Notes: generated by a model from the letters alone, not told the origin. DNA of 64,000 bases from Onishia taeanensis (GCF_900100755.1 NZ_FNCI01000006.1:62001-126000); one strand, 5' to 3'. Positions 50,747 through 62,631 are shown, counted from the first letter of the stretch. Made by a program: numbers and translations.

Positions 50747-51382
50747 TCACCCCAAGTCGAAGGGAATTTCGCCGGCCTCGTGCGCCAGTAGCCACTGCTT
50801 GCGGCCGATGCCGCCGGCGTAGCCGGTCATGCGGCCGTCGCTGCCGATTACCCGATGGCAGGGCACTACGATTGCCAGCGGGTTCTGGCCGTTGGCGCGG
50901 CCCACCGCACGCTGGCCGCCCTTGCAGCGCAGTTGCTCGGCGATCTCGGCATAGCAGCGGGTCTCGCCGAAGGGAATGGTGGCAAGCGCCTGCCAGACTC
51001 GCTGCTGGAAGTCGGTGCCCTTGGGTGCCAAGGGCAGGTCGAAGGTCTGGCGCAGGCCGTCGAAGTATTCCTCGAGCTGGGCACGGGCGCGATCGGTGAG
51101 GGCATTGGGGCGGGGCGTCTCGCTTGCATCTGCCTCGGTCACGAAGACGATCTCGGTGAGGCCGGTGTCGCTGGCGCGCAGCCGGACCAGCCCCAGGGCT
51201 TCGCTCTCCGGCGGTCGATAGTAGTCGAGGGCCTGACCTGCAAAGAGGTCACTGCGGGCGTCTATGCCCTGGCCCTTGGAACGATCATCGTCACGCTCAT
51301 CACTGGGCTTTTCCGGATGCTCGTCCAGACGGGCATCCGGTTGATCAAAGAGCGAGCGGGAGGCAGTGGGGGCAGAGGACAT
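50747..51382 (-). CDS. ogt: Methylated-DNA--protein-cysteine methyltransferase (Ogt-type)
   Basis: A 211-residue DNA-repair protein that removes methyl groups from O6-methylguanine. C175 in the VPCHRVIG motif is the acceptor; RAVGRANGQNPLAIVVPCHRV and TGYAGGIGRKQWLLAHE are diagnostic. An ~40-residue low-complexity, acidic/Ser/Pro N-terminal stretch precedes the N-terminal domain. ATG 51382 has AGGAG 8-12 bases upstream, so the frame to 51502 is rejected. Confidence 0.9.
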   Translation of the reverse strand: MSSAPTASRSLFDQPDARLDEHPEKPSDERDDDRSKGQGIDARSDLFAGQALDYYRPPESEALGLVRLRASDTGLTEIVFVTEADASETPRPNALTDRARAQLEEYFDGLRQTFDLPLAPKGTDFQQRVWQALATIPFGETRCYAEIAEQLRCKGGQRAVGRANGQNPLAIVVPCHRVIGSDGRMTGYAGGIGRKQWLLAHEAGEIPFDLG

Positions 51383-51502
51383 GACAGTGGCTCCTGAGAG
51401 GATCGTTCTTGAGAAGGATCTTGGGTAAGCGCTACCGAGACCATAGCGGAAACTGGCCTTGGCTGCTGGTGGTTGGCTCGCGTCTTTCCTCTCGACAACC
51501 AA

Positions 51503-51528
51503 CGAGGCCGCCTCATGGGGCGGCCTCG
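51503..51528 (-). terminator. Hairpin between matB and the ogt-type gene
   Basis: A 10-bp stem CGAGGCCGCC/GGCGGCCTCG (51503-51512 with 51519-51528) lies 36 bases after the matB stop. The plus strand has GTGAGTTTTTATA after it, the minus strand a weak TTGGTTG. It could serve matB. Confidence 0.55.
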
Positions 51529-51563
51529 GTGAGTTTTTATATCCCGATTCGGGGCGGAGCCGA

Positions 51564-53087
51564 TCAGGCGTTGTTGTACAGGTCGCGGTAGTCGTCGCGC
51601 AGCTGCTTCTTCTGCACCTTGCCCATGGTGTTGCGGGGCAGGGCGTCGGCGAACAGTACCCGCTTGGGCTGTTTGTACTTGGCGAGATGCCCGCTCAGCG
51701 AACCGAGTACCGCGGCCTCATCGACCGTGGCGCCGGGTTCTTTTACCACCACCGCCGTGACGCCTTCGCCGAAGTCAGGATGCGGCACGCCGATCACGGC
51801 CGATTCGACCACGCCATCCAGCTCGTCGATGACCTGCTCGACCTCTTTCGGATAGACGTTATAGCCTCCCGAGATCACCAGGTCCTTGTCCCGCCCGACG
51901 ATATGCACATAGCCGCGCTCGTCGATCATCGCCAGGTCGCCGGTGACGAAGAAGCCATCTTCGAGCAGTTCTTCCTTGGTCTTTTCCGGCATGCGCCAGT
52001 AGCCGACGAAGACGTTGGGGCCGCGGACCTCGAGCATGCCGATCTCGCCCTGAGGCAGGGCGGTGTGGCTCTCGCGGTCGGTGATGCGAATCTCCACCCC
52101 AGGCAGCGGCATGCCGACGGTGCCGGCGATCCGGTCGCCCTCGTAGGGGTTGGAGGTGTTCATGTTGGTTTCGGTCATGCCGTAGCGCTCGAGAATCGCA
52201 TGGCCGGTGCGGGCTTCGAAGGCCTGGTGGGTGTCGGCGGTCAGCGGTGCCGAACCCGAGGTGAATAGTCGCATCTTGGCGGTCAGTTCAGGAGTCAGGC
52301 GCGGGTCCTGAAGCAGACGGGTATAGAAGGTCGGGACGCCCATCATGGTGGTGCCGGCTGGCAGCTCGTCGATGATCGCCTCGACGTCGAAGCGTGGCAG
52401 GAAGCACATGCTGGCGCCGGACATCAGCACCACGTTGCAGGCCACGAAGAGCCCGTGGGTGTGGAAGATCGGCAGGGCATGAATCAGCCGGTCGGCCTCA
52501 GAGAACTGCCAGGCGTCGACCAGCGCCTTGGCGTTTGAGCCCAGGTTGTCGTGGGTAAGCATCGCGCCCTTGGAGCGCCCGGTGGTGCCGGAGGTATAGA
52601 GAATGGCGGCCAGATCTTCGCCTTCCCGGGCCTGAATATCCTCGTATGGGGTTGCCGCGGCGGCGGCCGTCATCAGGCTGCCGTCGGCTTCAATGCCCAG
52701 GGTGGCCACCTGCGGGCAGCCGGTCTCGCCGGCGATGCGTCGTGCTTCGCCTTCGACCGCCGGGCGACAGACGAATAGCGCCGGCTGTGCATCGCCGAGG
52801 AAGTAGCGGATTTCCTCGCCGGTATAGCCGGTATTGAGCGGCAGGTAGACGCCGCCGACACGCAGGGTGGCCAGGTACAACAGAATGGTTTCGGGACTTT
52901 TGTCGACCTGCACGGCGACCCGGTCTCCCGGACTCACGCCGAGTGCGACCAGCGCGCCCGCCAGTCGAGCGCTGACCTCGAGGGCCTGTGCATAGCTGTA
53001 GCCGCGGCCGTCGCGGGTGGTGATGAAATCGGCGTCGCCGCGCGCCCGCATGCGTTGAGCGAAGATGTCGAACAGGTTGTGGCTCAT
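51564..53087 (-). CDS. matB: Malonyl-CoA synthetase (malonate--CoA ligase) MatB
   Basis: A 507-residue AMP-forming acyl-CoA synthetase. ILYTSGTTGRSKGAMLTH is the adenylate-forming core, ERYGMTETNMNTSNPYEGDR and GYWRMPEKT are typical of MatB. It converts malonate, CoA and ATP to malonyl-CoA. The start ATG overlaps the upstream malonyl-CoA decarboxylase stop by 4 bp (ATGA). Together they turn malonate into acetyl-CoA and CO2. No malonate transporter is in the pair. Confidence 0.92.
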   Translation of the reverse strand: MSHNLFDIFAQRMRARGDADFITTRDGRGYSYAQALEVSARLAGALVALGVSPGDRVAVQVDKSPETILLYLATLRVGGVYLPLNTGYTGEEIRYFLGDAQPALFVCRPAVEGEARRIAGETGCPQVATLGIEADGSLMTAAAAATPYEDIQAREGEDLAAILYTSGTTGRSKGAMLTHDNLGSNAKALVDAWQFSEADRLIHALPIFHTHGLFVACNVVLMSGASMCFLPRFDVEAIIDELPAGTTMMGVPTFYTRLLQDPRLTPELTAKMRLFTSGSAPLTADTHQAFEARTGHAILERYGMTETNMNTSNPYEGDRIAGTVGMPLPGVEIRITDRESHTALPQGEIGMLEVRGPNVFVGYWRMPEKTKEELLEDGFFVTGDLAMIDERGYVHIVGRDKDLVISGGYNVYPKEVEQVIDELDGVVESAVIGVPHPDFGEGVTAVVVKEPGATVDEAAVLGSLSGHLAKYKQPKRVLFADALPRNTMGKVQKKQLRDDYRDLYNNA

Positions 53088-54445
53088 TTTACGGTGTCTC
53101 CCTTGAGCAGTTTGCGGGCACGCCGGTCGAGGTCGCGCACGCCCGACGAGCAGGCGATCGTGCCTTGGGTGGTGTATTTCTCGTGGTTGCGCTCTATGTC
53201 TTCAAGCACATAGAGGTAATTGACCATCAGACCCGCGGCCTGGTGAAGGCCCTTGCCCGAGGTGTCGCCCAGCCAGTTGATGCGGTGTAGCTGGGCGCCG
53301 TTGCCGAGGTGGAAACGGGCCACGGGGTTGAGTGGCAATCCCTTGGCGTTCTTTTCCTTGAGCAGGTAATGCGCCGCCAGCGGTTTGATGACGTCCTTGA
53401 GCTGCTGCGCCTGTTCGGGGTCGCTGGGCCAGTCGGGCGTATCGAGGTGTTCAAGCGCCGCCTTTGCATCGGCGTCGAGGCTATCGCCTGTCTCTTGCAG
53501 GGCGGTGTTAAGCCACTGGCGAAAGCCCGGCACCGGCGACAGGGTGACGAAGTGCTTGAGGTGAGGCAGCTCTTGCTTGAGCTCCTGGACGACCTGCTTG
53601 ATCAGGAAGTTGCCGAAGGAGATGCCGCGCAGCCCGGTCTGGCAGTTGCTGATGCCGAAGAAGGCGGCGGTATCGGCGGCGTCGGGATCGTCGATGTCGT
53701 AGGTGTTGGGGTCGAGGATCGCCTGGATCTGATCGGGCAGCCCCTTGTGCAGGGCTACCTCGACGAAGATCAGCGGTTCGTCGCCGATCGCCGGGTGGAA
53801 GAAGGCGAAGCAACGCCGGTCGCGGGCATCCAGGCGCCGGCGCAGGTCGTTCCAGTCGTGAATCTCATGTACCGCCTCGTAGCGGATGATCTTCTCGAGG
53901 ATCGACGCCGGCGTGTTCCAGTCGATGCGCTTGAGCACCAGGAAGCCGCGATTGAACCAGGAGGCGAAGAGGTGGGCGAAGTCGGCATCGATGGCGCGCA
54001 GATCAGGATGCTTGGACAGCATGCCGAGCAGGTCCTCGCGCATGTGCACCAGCTCATGGGTGCCGCCGCTCGGCAGGTTGAGGCGGCGCAGCAATTCCTG
54101 GCGCCTAGGCTCGCAGACATCGAACAGGCGTTGCTGGGTGCGGTTGTCGCGGGCCTCGCGATAGGCCTCGTAAGCGGCATCGATTTGTGCCGCATCCGCG
54201 GCGAAGTCGTCGGCCAGCCGCACGAAGAACTGTTGCTTCTGAGCGTCGTCGAGGCGGGCATAGATCGCCAAAGCGCGGCTCGCCAGGGCGATGCTCGAGG
54301 CCTCGCCATCACTTTCTAGTAGATCCTCGCACGCCTTCACCAGCCCTTCATGATCGGCCACGACCCGGTCGTCATCGCGACGTCTCAGCAGCATGTCGCG
54401 CTGCGTGATGTTGCTGAACAGCTCCTGCAGGAAGCTCATATTCAT
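53084..54445 (-). CDS. mcd: Malonyl-CoA decarboxylase
   Basis: A 453-residue enzyme of the malonyl-CoA decarboxylase family (GNAT-like catalytic domain). LASWFNRGFLVLKRIDWNTPASILEKIIRYEAVH, FFHPAIGDEPLIFVEVAL and FVTLSPVPGFRQWL are family-specific, and HRINWLGDTSGKGLHQAAGLMVNYLY ends the catalytic half. It makes acetyl-CoA and CO2. ATG 54445 has GAGGA 8 bases upstream; longer frames to 54532 are not supported. First gene of the mcd-matB operon (minus strand). Confidence 0.92.
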   Translation of the reverse strand: MNMSFLQELFSNITQRDMLLRRRDDDRVVADHEGLVKACEDLLESDGEASSIALASRALAIYARLDDAQKQQFFVRLADDFAADAAQIDAAYEAYREARDNRTQQRLFDVCEPRRQELLRRLNLPSGGTHELVHMREDLLGMLSKHPDLRAIDADFAHLFASWFNRGFLVLKRIDWNTPASILEKIIRYEAVHEIHDWNDLRRRLDARDRRCFAFFHPAIGDEPLIFVEVALHKGLPDQIQAILDPNTYDIDDPDAADTAAFFGISNCQTGLRGISFGNFLIKQVVQELKQELPHLKHFVTLSPVPGFRQWLNTALQETGDSLDADAKAALEHLDTPDWPSDPEQAQQLKDVIKPLAAHYLLKEKNAKGLPLNPVARFHLGNGAQLHRINWLGDTSGKGLHQAAGLMVNYLYVLEDIERNHEKYTTQGTIACSSGVRDLDRRARKLLKGDTVK

Positions 54446-54706
54446 GATTGATTCCTCATTGCTGAGCTCTGGCTCTATGACAAACTCTCGGACAAGGCCA
54501 AGGGCGAGTCGGCCTTCGGAGGTAAGTGCCAATCCTAGCGATTAGCTTCCAGGCCGACGATGATCGCCGCTACTATCTGCCTCATGAGGCGCTTCACCTC
54601 AAGCATAAAAGCATGGCTGAACGACCTGTGCGATGAAGTCGCCAGGAATGTTGGCCGCATTTGCCTGTCCCTGTAGGGTGGGTGAGCCCGATTTGGAGGA
54701 GGCGTC

Positions 54707-56218
54707 ATGTTCCCGAGTTTTTCCCTGCGCTACGCGCACCTGCCGTCACGCATGAGCGCCGAGTGCGCCCCGACCCGGGTGGCGAATCCGCGGCTGGTGG
54801 CGTTCAATCACGCCCTCGCCGAAGAGCTTGGCTTCGAGGCGGCCGCCTTCGATGCGACCGAGGCCGCCGAGGCGCTCTCCGGCAATGCGCCGCCTGCCGG
54901 CAGTGAGCCTCTGGCGATGGCCTATGCCGGCCATCAGTTCGGCAACTTCGTGCCCAAGCTCGGCGATGGCCGGGCGCTGCTGCTGGGTGAGGTCATCAAT
55001 CGCGACGGCCAGATTCGCGAGCTGCAGCTCAAGGGCGCCGGGCGCACGCCTTTCTCGCGCGGCGGTGATGGCCGCGCGCCATTGGGCCCGGTGCTGCGCG
55101 AATACCTGGTCAGCGAGGCCATGCATGCGCTGGGGATTCCCACCACCCGGGCGCTGGCCGCGGTGACCACCGGCGAGCGCATCGTGCGCCGCCTGGCCGA
55201 ACCCGGCGCGGTGCTGACGCGAGTGGCGTCGAGCCACCTGCGAGTGGGGACCTTCCAATATTTCGCCGTCCGCAAGGATGTCGAGGCGATCCAACTGCTG
55301 GCCGACATGGCCATCGAGCGCCACTACCCGCATCTCGAGCCGCTGAGCGGCGGCGCACGCTACCTGGCCCTGCTCGAGGCGGTGATAGCCCGCCAGGCCG
55401 AACTGGTGGCCCGCTGGATGGGCGTGGGCTTTATCCACGGGGTGATGAATACCGACAACTCGACGATCTCCGGCGAGACTCTGGACTATGGCCCCTGTGC
55501 CTTCATGGATGCCTATGATCCGCGCACGGTGTTCAGCTCCATCGATGAGCGGGGTCGCTATGCCTTTGCCAATCAGCCCCACAGTGCCCAGTGGAACCTG
55601 GCGCGCTTCGCCGAGACGCTGCTGTCGCTGCTCGATGATGATCACGACCGGGCCATTGCCCTGGCCACCGACGCCATCGAGGCCTTTCCCGAGCACTTCG
55701 AAGCGAGCTACGGCGCGATCAAGCGTGCCAAGCTGGGCCTGGAGCGTGTCGAGGCCGGCGACGAAGCCCTTGCTCAGGAGCTGCTGGACGCCATGCAGGC
55801 CGGGCATGCCGACTATACCCTGACCTTCCGCACCCTGGCCGATGCCCTAGAGGATCAAGGTGAGAATCACGGTAAGGGTGATGACAAGCATGACGGCGAG
55901 TCGCGGCTGGTGGCGCTCTTCGACACGCCCGAGGCGATCAGCGCCTGGCTTTCGCGCTGGCGCGAGCGCCTGACCCGAGAAGACGCCGACGCTGCGACCA
56001 TCGCCGCGCGGCTGCGTGCCACCAACCCGGCCGTGATTCCCCGCAACCACTTCGTCGAGCAGGCCTTGAAGGCGGCCGACGACAAGGACGACTTCGCTCC
56101 CTTCGAAGCGTTGCTGGCCGCCGTGACCCACCCCTTCGAGGAGCCCGAGGGCGAGCTCGATTACACCCAGCCGCCGCAGCCAAGCGAGCGGGTGCTGCGC
56201 ACCTTCTGTGGTACCTGA
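54707..56218 (+). CDS. selO: SelO/YdiU protein adenylyltransferase
   Basis: A 503-residue pseudokinase-fold AMPylase that attaches AMP to proteins during oxidative stress. FGNFVPKLGDGRALLLGE, LKGAGRTPFSRGGDGRAPLGPVLREYL, GFIHGVMNTDNSTISGETLDYGP are the conserved kinase-like core. The C-terminus has a cysteine in TFCGT, the place where some eukaryotic members carry selenocysteine, so a redox switch may be kept. Start ATG has GGAGGAGG 6 bases upstream. The gene shares a bidirectional terminator with katG. Confidence 0.93.
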   Translation: MFPSFSLRYAHLPSRMSAECAPTRVANPRLVAFNHALAEELGFEAAAFDATEAAEALSGNAPPAGSEPLAMAYAGHQFGNFVPKLGDGRALLLGEVINRDGQIRELQLKGAGRTPFSRGGDGRAPLGPVLREYLVSEAMHALGIPTTRALAAVTTGERIVRRLAEPGAVLTRVASSHLRVGTFQYFAVRKDVEAIQLLADMAIERHYPHLEPLSGGARYLALLEAVIARQAELVARWMGVGFIHGVMNTDNSTISGETLDYGPCAFMDAYDPRTVFSSIDERGRYAFANQPHSAQWNLARFAETLLSLLDDDHDRAIALATDAIEAFPEHFEASYGAIKRAKLGLERVEAGDEALAQELLDAMQAGHADYTLTFRTLADALEDQGENHGKGDDKHDGESRLVALFDTPEAISAWLSRWRERLTREDADAATIAARLRATNPAVIPRNHFVEQALKAADDKDDFAPFEALLAAVTHPFEEPEGELDYTQPPQPSERVLRTFCGT

Positions 56219-56278
56219 GGCGCGGCGCTTTGGGTTAAGCGGCTCTGGAATAAGCGGCTCGTTGAACGGACAAGAAAA

Positions 56279-56307
56279 CGCCCGGGGAGCGTGAGCATCC
56301 CCGGGCG
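56279..56307. terminator. Bidirectional terminator between selO and katG
   Basis: A perfect 10-bp stem CGCCCGGGGA/TCCCCGGGCG (56279-56288 with 56298-56307). The plus strand continues TTTCTATT, the minus strand TTTTCTTG, so both convergent genes end here. Confidence 0.9.
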
Positions 56308-56340
56308 TTTCTATTGCGGCTTGCTAGCTAGCGACGGTGA

Positions 56341-58620
<2,280 letters not shown>

Positions 58621-58770
58621 TCAGTGGAAGGGCTCATAGTCTTTCGTTACTAGCGCTGCGTTTGTTCTTAACCACAGCTTAGTGGCGGGCCTGAGGGCTT
58701 CAATTTTTCTTTACTCAAGAAGCTGATAGCTAATTTTCATCAACAACTCTGCATACAGGCAAAACCGCCA

Positions 58771-59772
58771 TTACTCGGCGCTTTCCCCTGTTGAGGGACA
58801 TGACAGGCAAGCGTCGGGCTCGCCCATCAGCCAGGCGCGGTTGGCCTCGACGGTCTCGCGCAGGTACTCCCAGGTTAAACGGACCCGTGACAGTCGGCGT
58901 TGTTCCTGACGGGCGGTGATCCAGAATTGGCGGGTGAGGTCGATTTCCTCCACCAGCACCGCTTCAAGGGCTGAATGCTGCTCGGCCATGAAGCAGGGCA
59001 ATACGGCGAGCCCTGCGCCCTGCACGGCCGCGCTGTACTGGGTGGTAACGCTGGTGCTGCGAATGCTGAATTGGGGGGTATGGCGCTCGTGGTCCTGACT
59101 AACGAGCGCCTGATGCGCCGCCGAGGCGGCGGACGGGGAGAGGTCGAGCAGCGGCTCGAGATAGTTGAGCTGATCGCTGAAGATCAGGTCATCGATATAG
59201 CCGATCAGCCGATGCTGACTGAGCTCATGGCGGCCGGTCGGCCGGCCATGGCGAGCCAGATAGTCGCGGCTGGCGTAGAGCCGCAGCCGGTAGTCGCACA
59301 GCCGCGAGATCACCAGGCCCGCGCTGCTGGGGCGCTCTATGGTAATGGCCAGGTCGGCCTCGTGGCGGCTCAAGTTGACCACCCGTGGCAGCGCTAGCAG
59401 ATCCAGCGTCAGCGCCGGATGACGCTCGCCGAAGGCGGCAAGCAAGGGCGCGATGACCCAGGTACCGAAGCCCTCGGTCACACCGAGGCGAACCTGGCCG
59501 CTGAGCTGCCGGTCCTGATCACTCAGGCCTTCGGCCGCCTCGCTGGCGTGGCGCGCCATCTCCTCGGCGTGGGCCTGCAGGCGATGGCCGGCTTCGGTGA
59601 GCCGGTAGCCATGGGTGCTGCGTTCGAAGAGCTGGGTATTGAGCTTCTGCTCGAAGCGCTTGGTGCGCCGGGAAAGTGTCGAGTGATCGACCCCCAGGCG
59701 TCGAGCCGCATCGGTCAGCCGCTCGCTGCGAGCGACCTCGAGAAAGACCTGAATGTCCTGCCAGTCGAGCAT
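58771..59772 (-). CDS. LysR-family transcriptional regulator
   Basis: A 333-residue LysR-type regulator. The HTH (residues ~4-60: LTDAARRLGVDHSTLSRRTKRFEQKL) and effector domain are complete. It is divergent from mmsA across a 302-base gap with a candidate binding palindrome, so it probably regulates mmsA and possibly related beta-alanine/valine/inositol catabolic genes outside the window. Confidence 0.9.
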   Translation of the reverse strand: MLDWQDIQVFLEVARSERLTDAARRLGVDHSTLSRRTKRFEQKLNTQLFERSTHGYRLTEAGHRLQAHAEEMARHASEAAEGLSDQDRQLSGQVRLGVTEGFGTWVIAPLLAAFGERHPALTLDLLALPRVVNLSRHEADLAITIERPSSAGLVISRLCDYRLRLYASRDYLARHGRPTGRHELSQHRLIGYIDDLIFSDQLNYLEPLLDLSPSAASAAHQALVSQDHERHTPQFSIRSTSVTTQYSAAVQGAGLAVLPCFMAEQHSALEAVLVEEIDLTRQFWITARQEQRRLSRVRLTWEYLRETVEANRAWLMGEPDACLSCPSTGESAE

Positions 59773-59812
59773 GGCGAGGGTCCTCTCTGGGGTGTCCCAG
59801 GGGTGATATTGG

Positions 59813-59830
59813 TTGTGCGCAGATGCACAA
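59813..59830. promoter_or_regulatory. Candidate LysR operator, 6-6-6 palindrome
   Basis: TTGTGC-GCAGAT-GCACAA, an 18-bp inverted repeat 40 bases upstream of the LysR start and within the divergent region to mmsA. Confidence 0.45.
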
Positions 59831-60074
59831 ACAATGTGCTGTGCTGCCCGTTGTGTGTCAATTCATCCCCTGTCTACACTCGAACTAGCCGCTTATCAGG
59901 CTTTGGCCGTGTCGATATGCACATAAAGTCGAAGCCGGGGTGCAATAGAAAGTGCCATAGGAAGGGGCAATAGCAAGTGCCTTGGTTCGATGCACCAGCG
60001 CCTGCCAGTTCATACACCATCACAAGAGGCTGTCCCGCGTGACGTCGCCGGATACCAGCCCAGGAGCCGCTATC

Positions 60075-61574
60075 ATGTCAGTGCGTGAGATTCCCCTTTA
60101 TATCGACGGTCAACCGGTGCCTTCCGAGAGTGGAGAATGGCGCGATGTGCTCAATCCCGCGACGCAGGAAGTGGTGGCTCGGGTGCCGTTCTGCACCAGT
60201 GATGAAGTCGACCGGGCCGTGGCCAGCGCCAAGGCCGCGTTCAAGACCTGGCGCAAGGTGCCGCTGGCCAAGCGCATGCGCATCATGCTCGCCTTCCAGG
60301 CGCTGATCCGCGAGCACACCGCCGAGCTTGCCGCGTTGATCACCGAGGAGCATGGCAAGACGCTGCCGGATGCCGAGGGCGAGGTTGGCCGGGGCCTGGA
60401 AGTGGTCGAGCATGCTTGCTCGATTCCGAGCCTGCAGCTTGGCGAACTGGCCGAGAACGCCGCCAATGACGTCGACGTTTACACCATGAGCCAGCCGCTG
60501 GGTGTGGGCGCGGGCATTACCGCCTTCAACTTCCCGATCATGTTGCCCTGCTTCATGTTCCCACTGGCCATCGCCACCGGTAATACCTTCGTCCTCAAGC
60601 CCTCGGAGCAGGACCCGTCATCGACCATGCGGCTGGTCGAGCTGGCCCACGAGGCCGGCGTGCCCGCCGGGGTGCTCAACGTGGTGCACGGCGGCCCGGA
60701 CGTGGCCAATCAGATCTGCGATCACCCAGACATCAAGGCGCTGTCGTTCATCGGCTCGACCCAGGTTGGCACGCACATCTATCGCCGGGGCACTGAGGCC
60801 GGCAAACGGGTGCAGTCGATGATGGGAGCCAAGAACCATTGCGTGGTGATGCCGGATGCCAACCGCAGCCAGGCGATCAACAACCTGTTGGGCTCGGCCT
60901 TCGGCGCCGCCGGCCAGCGCTGTATGGCCAATTCGGTGGTGGTATTGGTGGGCGAGGCCAGAGCGTGGCTCGAGGACATCGTCGAGGGCGCGCGAAACAT
61001 GAAGGTGGGCCCCGGCACTCAGCGTGATGCCGACCTGGGGCCGTTGGTCTCGCCTGCCGCCCTCGAGCGGGTCGAGGGGCTGATCGACGCCGGTGCCAAG
61101 GAAGGCGCGACACTGGCGTTGGACGGCCGAGGCCTCAAGGTCGAGGGCTACCCGAACGGTAACTTCGTCGGCCCCACGGTGTTCAGCGACGTAACCGCCG
61201 AGATGACGATCTACCGCGAGGAGGTCTTCGGGCCGGTGCTGTGTGTGGTAGGCGTCGAGACCCTCGATGACGCCATCGCCTTCGTCAATGCCAACCCCAA
61301 CGGCAACGGTACCTCGATCTTCACCAACTCCGGCTGGGTGGCGCGGCGCTACGAGAGCGACATCGACGTTGGTCAGGTGGGCATCAATGTGCCGATCCCG
61401 GTGCCGGTCGCCTACTTCAGCTTCACCGGCTCCCGGGCCTCGAAGCTTGGCGATCTGGGTCCCAACGGCAAGCAGGCGATCCAGTTCTGGACTCAGACCA
61501 AGACCGTGACCGCCCGCTGGTTCGAGCCCGAGAACGTCTCGGGTGGCATCAACAGCACCATTTCGCTGGGCTGA
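60075..61574 (+). CDS. mmsA: CoA-acylating methylmalonate-semialdehyde dehydrogenase
   Basis: A 499-residue aldehyde-dehydrogenase-fold enzyme. Catalytic C283 lies in GAAGQRCMANSVV. ITAFNFPIMLPCFMFPLAIATGNTFVLKPSEQDPS is the usual MmsA N-terminal block. It converts methylmalonate semialdehyde or malonate semialdehyde to propionyl- or acetyl-CoA plus CO2. ATG 60075 has AGGAG 8 bases upstream. Related 3-hydroxyisobutyrate dehydrogenase-like sequence is at the far left of the window but not linked. Confidence 0.94.
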   Translation: MSVREIPLYIDGQPVPSESGEWRDVLNPATQEVVARVPFCTSDEVDRAVASAKAAFKTWRKVPLAKRMRIMLAFQALIREHTAELAALITEEHGKTLPDAEGEVGRGLEVVEHACSIPSLQLGELAENAANDVDVYTMSQPLGVGAGITAFNFPIMLPCFMFPLAIATGNTFVLKPSEQDPSSTMRLVELAHEAGVPAGVLNVVHGGPDVANQICDHPDIKALSFIGSTQVGTHIYRRGTEAGKRVQSMMGAKNHCVVMPDANRSQAINNLLGSAFGAAGQRCMANSVVVLVGEARAWLEDIVEGARNMKVGPGTQRDADLGPLVSPAALERVEGLIDAGAKEGATLALDGRGLKVEGYPNGNFVGPTVFSDVTAEMTIYREEVFGPVLCVVGVETLDDAIAFVNANPNGNGTSIFTNSGWVARRYESDIDVGQVGINVPIPVPVAYFSFTGSRASKLGDLGPNGKQAIQFWTQTKTVTARWFEPENVSGGINSTISLG

Positions 61575-61621
61575 TCGTACCTGTCGCGGCCTTTCCGCAC
61601 GCGCTTTTACGGCCATCTACG

Positions 61622-61658
61622 AAACCGCCCTGCCTCATGAGGCGGGGCGGTTTGCTTT
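61622..61658 (+). terminator. Intrinsic terminator of mmsA
   Basis: AAACCGCCC (61622-61630) pairs with GGGCGGTTT (61645-61653), with an inner palindrome GCCTCATGAGGC between them, and the tail is GCTTTTT. Confidence 0.85.
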
Positions 61659-61698
61659 TTAGGCTAGGGGTTTCCCGTGCGATCAGTTCAAGTCGCGC

Positions 61699-62370
61699 TC
61701 AATTCAAGTCGCTAAGTAGCGCGAGTACGGGCTCGACTTGGCTGACGTGCAGTACCAGCTTAACGTCGCCGGCCGGGGCATCCGCTAGCGGCGTGACGAT
61801 GGCAAATTCGCCTTCTTCGAGGTGGAACTCGTGAATTTCCCGAAGGCCGGCGGCGGTCTTGCAGCAGATGGAGCGGTAGGCATCGTCTTCGCCGTAGGTC
61901 AGGCGATGATAGACCTTGAAGAAGGTATAAAGGGCAAGGCCGCGGGGGAAGTCTGGCCAGCGCGCGGGGCTATCGCGGGTCTCCGCATCGATCGATGCGC
62001 CGTTTTGCTCGGCGGAGGCGATGGCATTGGCCAGCGGCGCGGCCAGTAGTGTGTCTGTATCGACCGGCAGCGGCGTCAGGTTGGCCAGGGCATCACGGTA
62101 GTAGGCGAGGCTGTCGGCAATGTCGTCTTTACCGTGAAGCCTGTGTTCGTGGTGATGCAGGTCCTCAGCGGCACAGGCGCCATTCTCCCAGCCATGGAGT
62201 ACCTGCAGGCTCAGGCGCTCCTCGCGCAGCGCTTCGCCCATTAGCGCCTGAAGTGCAACGCGCAGATGAAGCTTGCGTTCCGGGACATCGTTGTCGAAGG
62301 CTTCGTAGGGCATCGCAAATATCTGGTGCAGGCGCCCTTCGGCGTGCTCCTTGGCTTCTGTGTAGTTCAT
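61699..62370 (-). CDS. Protein of unknown function
   Basis: A 223-residue soluble protein without recognised domains. It has a histidine-rich patch (DLHHHEHRLHG, near residue 78) and two short Trp/Phe/Tyr-rich stretches (RWPDFPRGLALYTFFKVYHRL). ATG 62370 has AGGA 8 bases upstream; longer frames to 62442 lack one. Histidines could bind metal (inference). Confidence 0.6.
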   Translation of the reverse strand: MNYTEAKEHAEGRLHQIFAMPYEAFDNDVPERKLHLRVALQALMGEALREERLSLQVLHGWENGACAAEDLHHHEHRLHGKDDIADSLAYYRDALANLTPLPVDTDTLLAAPLANAIASAEQNGASIDAETRDSPARWPDFPRGLALYTFFKVYHRLTYGEDDAYRSICCKTAAGLREIHEFHLEEGEFAIVTPLADAPAGDVKLVLHVSQVEPVLALLSDLN

Positions 62371-62541
62371 CCTGAATTCCTGCAGGTAATTGTTGGCATG
62401 GCTATTCTGAGCATCGCTTAGGTTATCGGCTGCGGCGGCCATTACCTGAGTGAGCGAAGCGATTTGGTTGACCCGAATGACGCAAGCCTCCTGTCATCAG
62501 GCAATCGCGGCGTTATACTCGTCGCTGAAGTGATGGCCAGC

Positions 62542-62628
62542 AACGTACTCACTATCAACGTACTCACTACCAAAGTACTTATCAGTAACGTACTTATCAG
62601 CAACGTATTTACCAGCAAGGTAATGACC
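62542..62628 (+). repeat. 15-bp tandem repeat, six units
   Basis: Consecutive units such as AACGTACTCACTATC, AACGTACTCACTACC, AAAGTACTTATCAGT, AACGTACTTATCAGC and AACGTATTTACCAGC, ending with a partial AAGGTAATGACC. In one frame the units read NVLT/IS-type pentapeptides within an unsupported 81-codon frame, so coding is doubtful. Confidence 0.8.
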
Positions 62629-62631
62629 AAG

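Noticed and set aside
53309-54319. 336-codon plus-strand frame over malonyl-CoA decarboxylase
   Set aside because: Antisense shadow of a conserved enzyme gene; no motif.
60618-61616. 332-codon minus-strand frame over mmsA
   Set aside because: Antisense shadow; the plus-strand mmsA has catalytic Cys and terminator in the right place.
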